Assembly: GCF_000597725.1 (NCBI RefSeq)
Contig: NZ_JFBL01000007.1
Location: 1 to 64,000 of the forward strand
Length of the DNA: 64,000 nucleotides
Direction of reading: 5' to 3'
Source: Sulfurospirillum arcachonense DSM 9755
GTDB lineage: Bacteria; Campylobacterota; Campylobacteria; Campylobacterales; Sulfurospirillaceae
The notes beneath the pieces were generated by a model. It did no database searches. It was given only the letters and a program-made list of their open reading frames with translations, and was not told the DNA's origin. This document shows, piece by piece, positions 63,555 through 64,000 of this stretch (position 1 is the stretch's first letter; each line of letters starts with the position of its first letter). Made by a program: the position numbers and the translations under genes.

Positions 63555-64000
63555 TTACTTCAAAGTTTTCTTTTTATAGTCTTTTGTATCACTCATCATC
63601 TCAAATTTTTTCTTTTGTTTCATTGCCCCAGGTTTTAAAACTTTGAGCAACTCTACTTCAAATGTTAAAACTGAATTAGGTGGAATATCTCTCATTTGAA
63701 CATCCCCATAGCCTAATTTACTTGGAATCGTCAGCTTCAACTTTGAGCCTTCATGCATAAACATCAAGCCCTCTTTCAAACCTTCTACTATATTAATCAT
63801 AGATAAATGTGCTGGAGATTTTCTTTCATAAGTACTATCAAATACATATCCATCAATCAGTGATGCTTTATAGTTAATAACAACTATGCTCTCTGGTTTA
63901 GGAGTCTGTCCTTTTCCATCTTTTATTATTTCATATTGTAAACCAGACTTTGTAACTTTTACACCATCTTTTTTACTATTTTTTTGAAGATAATCTTTTT
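63555..64000 (-). CDS. FKBP-type peptidyl-prolyl isomerase, C-terminal part (MccB-like, cut by window edge)
   Basis: The frame stays open to the right edge and reads 147 codons. The FKBP domain is clear: KSGLQYEIIKDGKGQTPKPE, then VVINYKASLIDGYVFDSTY, NIVEGLKEGLMFM and the active-site end IPSKLGYGD with IPPNSVLTFEVELL. A basic tail follows. Periplasmic prolyl isomerases of this class help large exported proteins fold. MccB in Wolinella is a prolyl isomerase encoded next to the sulfite reductase gene mccA. The N terminus and any signal peptide lie beyond the window. Confidence 0.88.
   Translation of the reverse strand, partial: KDYLQKNSKKDGVKVTKSGLQYEIIKDGKGQTPKPESIVVINYKASLIDGYVFDSTYERKSPAHLSMINIVEGLKEGLMFMHEGSKLKLTIPSKLGYGDVQMRDIPPNSVLTFEVELLKVLKPGAMKQKKKFEMMSDTKDYKKKTLK

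Overview
This 64-kb window is AT-rich (roughly 70% A+T by eye) chromosomal DNA from a flagellated member of the Campylobacterota (Epsilonproteobacteria). The clearest evidence is gene order shared with Campylobacter jejuni: gyrA-flgP-flgQ-flgR-asd at 8.8-14.6 kb, and aroQ-(M24 peptidase)-folK-flhF-flhG-small membrane gene-fliA-fliM-fliY with a divergent amidohydrolase and sppA at 33.7-43.0 kb. Gene content (TAXI TRAP transporter, CZB and PAS chemotaxis proteins, Tct-type regulation) suits a free-living Arcobacter-, Sulfurospirillum- or Sulfurimonas-like organism; I cannot fix the genus.

Layout. 0-2.2 kb: a fumarate-reductase-like flavocytochrome c operon, the start of its downstream exported partner, and a nucleotidyltransferase antitoxin whose HEPN toxin survives only as a 21-residue stub. 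2.3-6.3 kb: an unknown protein, tRNA-Asn and a TAXI-type TRAP transporter. 6.3-14.6 kb: a minus-strand run of radical SAM protein, hemE, YqhA-like protein, asd, flgR, flgQ, flgP and gyrA. 14.7-16.0 kb: a RAYT (REP-associated tyrosine transposase) element with 33-bp terminal inverted repeats that also contains a frameshifted Crp/Fnr fragment. 16.0-21.5 kb: a ferredoxin-thioredoxin reductase/rhodanese fusion, a ferredoxin, an HD-GYP protein, a LysE exporter, PAS and CZB signalling proteins and a soluble chemoreceptor. 21.6-26.2 kb: a tricarboxylate-type regulatory unit (TctD/TctE-like pair, orphan TctC-like binding protein, DASS permease). 26.3-43.0 kb: housekeeping genes (comF, lepA, prs, mnmA and others) and the flagellar regulator/switch block.

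43.0-64.0 kb: about twenty tightly packed or overlapping minus-strand genes forming one respiratory cluster. From the right edge inward it encodes an FKBP prolyl isomerase, a Tat-exported 16-Cys iron-sulfur protein, an NrfD-type quinol dehydrogenase, a CcsBA haem lyase, a HemJ-like and a HemW-like protein, two Cys-rich Sel1 proteins, two NosL-type copper proteins, two MacB/FtsX-type ABC modules, a Cys-rich membrane protein, a heme-copper-oxidase-like protein lacking CuB ligands, a YceI-like protein, a phosphoesterase and a CusRS-like two-component system. The FKBP-FeS-NrfD-CcsBA order plus NosL copper chaperones matches what I remember of the Wolinella succinogenes mcc locus for copper-haem (MccA) sulfite respiration. 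The octahaem MccA would lie just beyond position 64000 and is not visible, so the assignment is an inference.

Other signals worth attention are a genome-scale palindrome (TACATGTA, 25 copies against two or three expected) and two sets of 11-bp-phased direct repeats positioned like OmpR-family response-regulator boxes, one in the sulfite-type cluster and one before the DASS permease.
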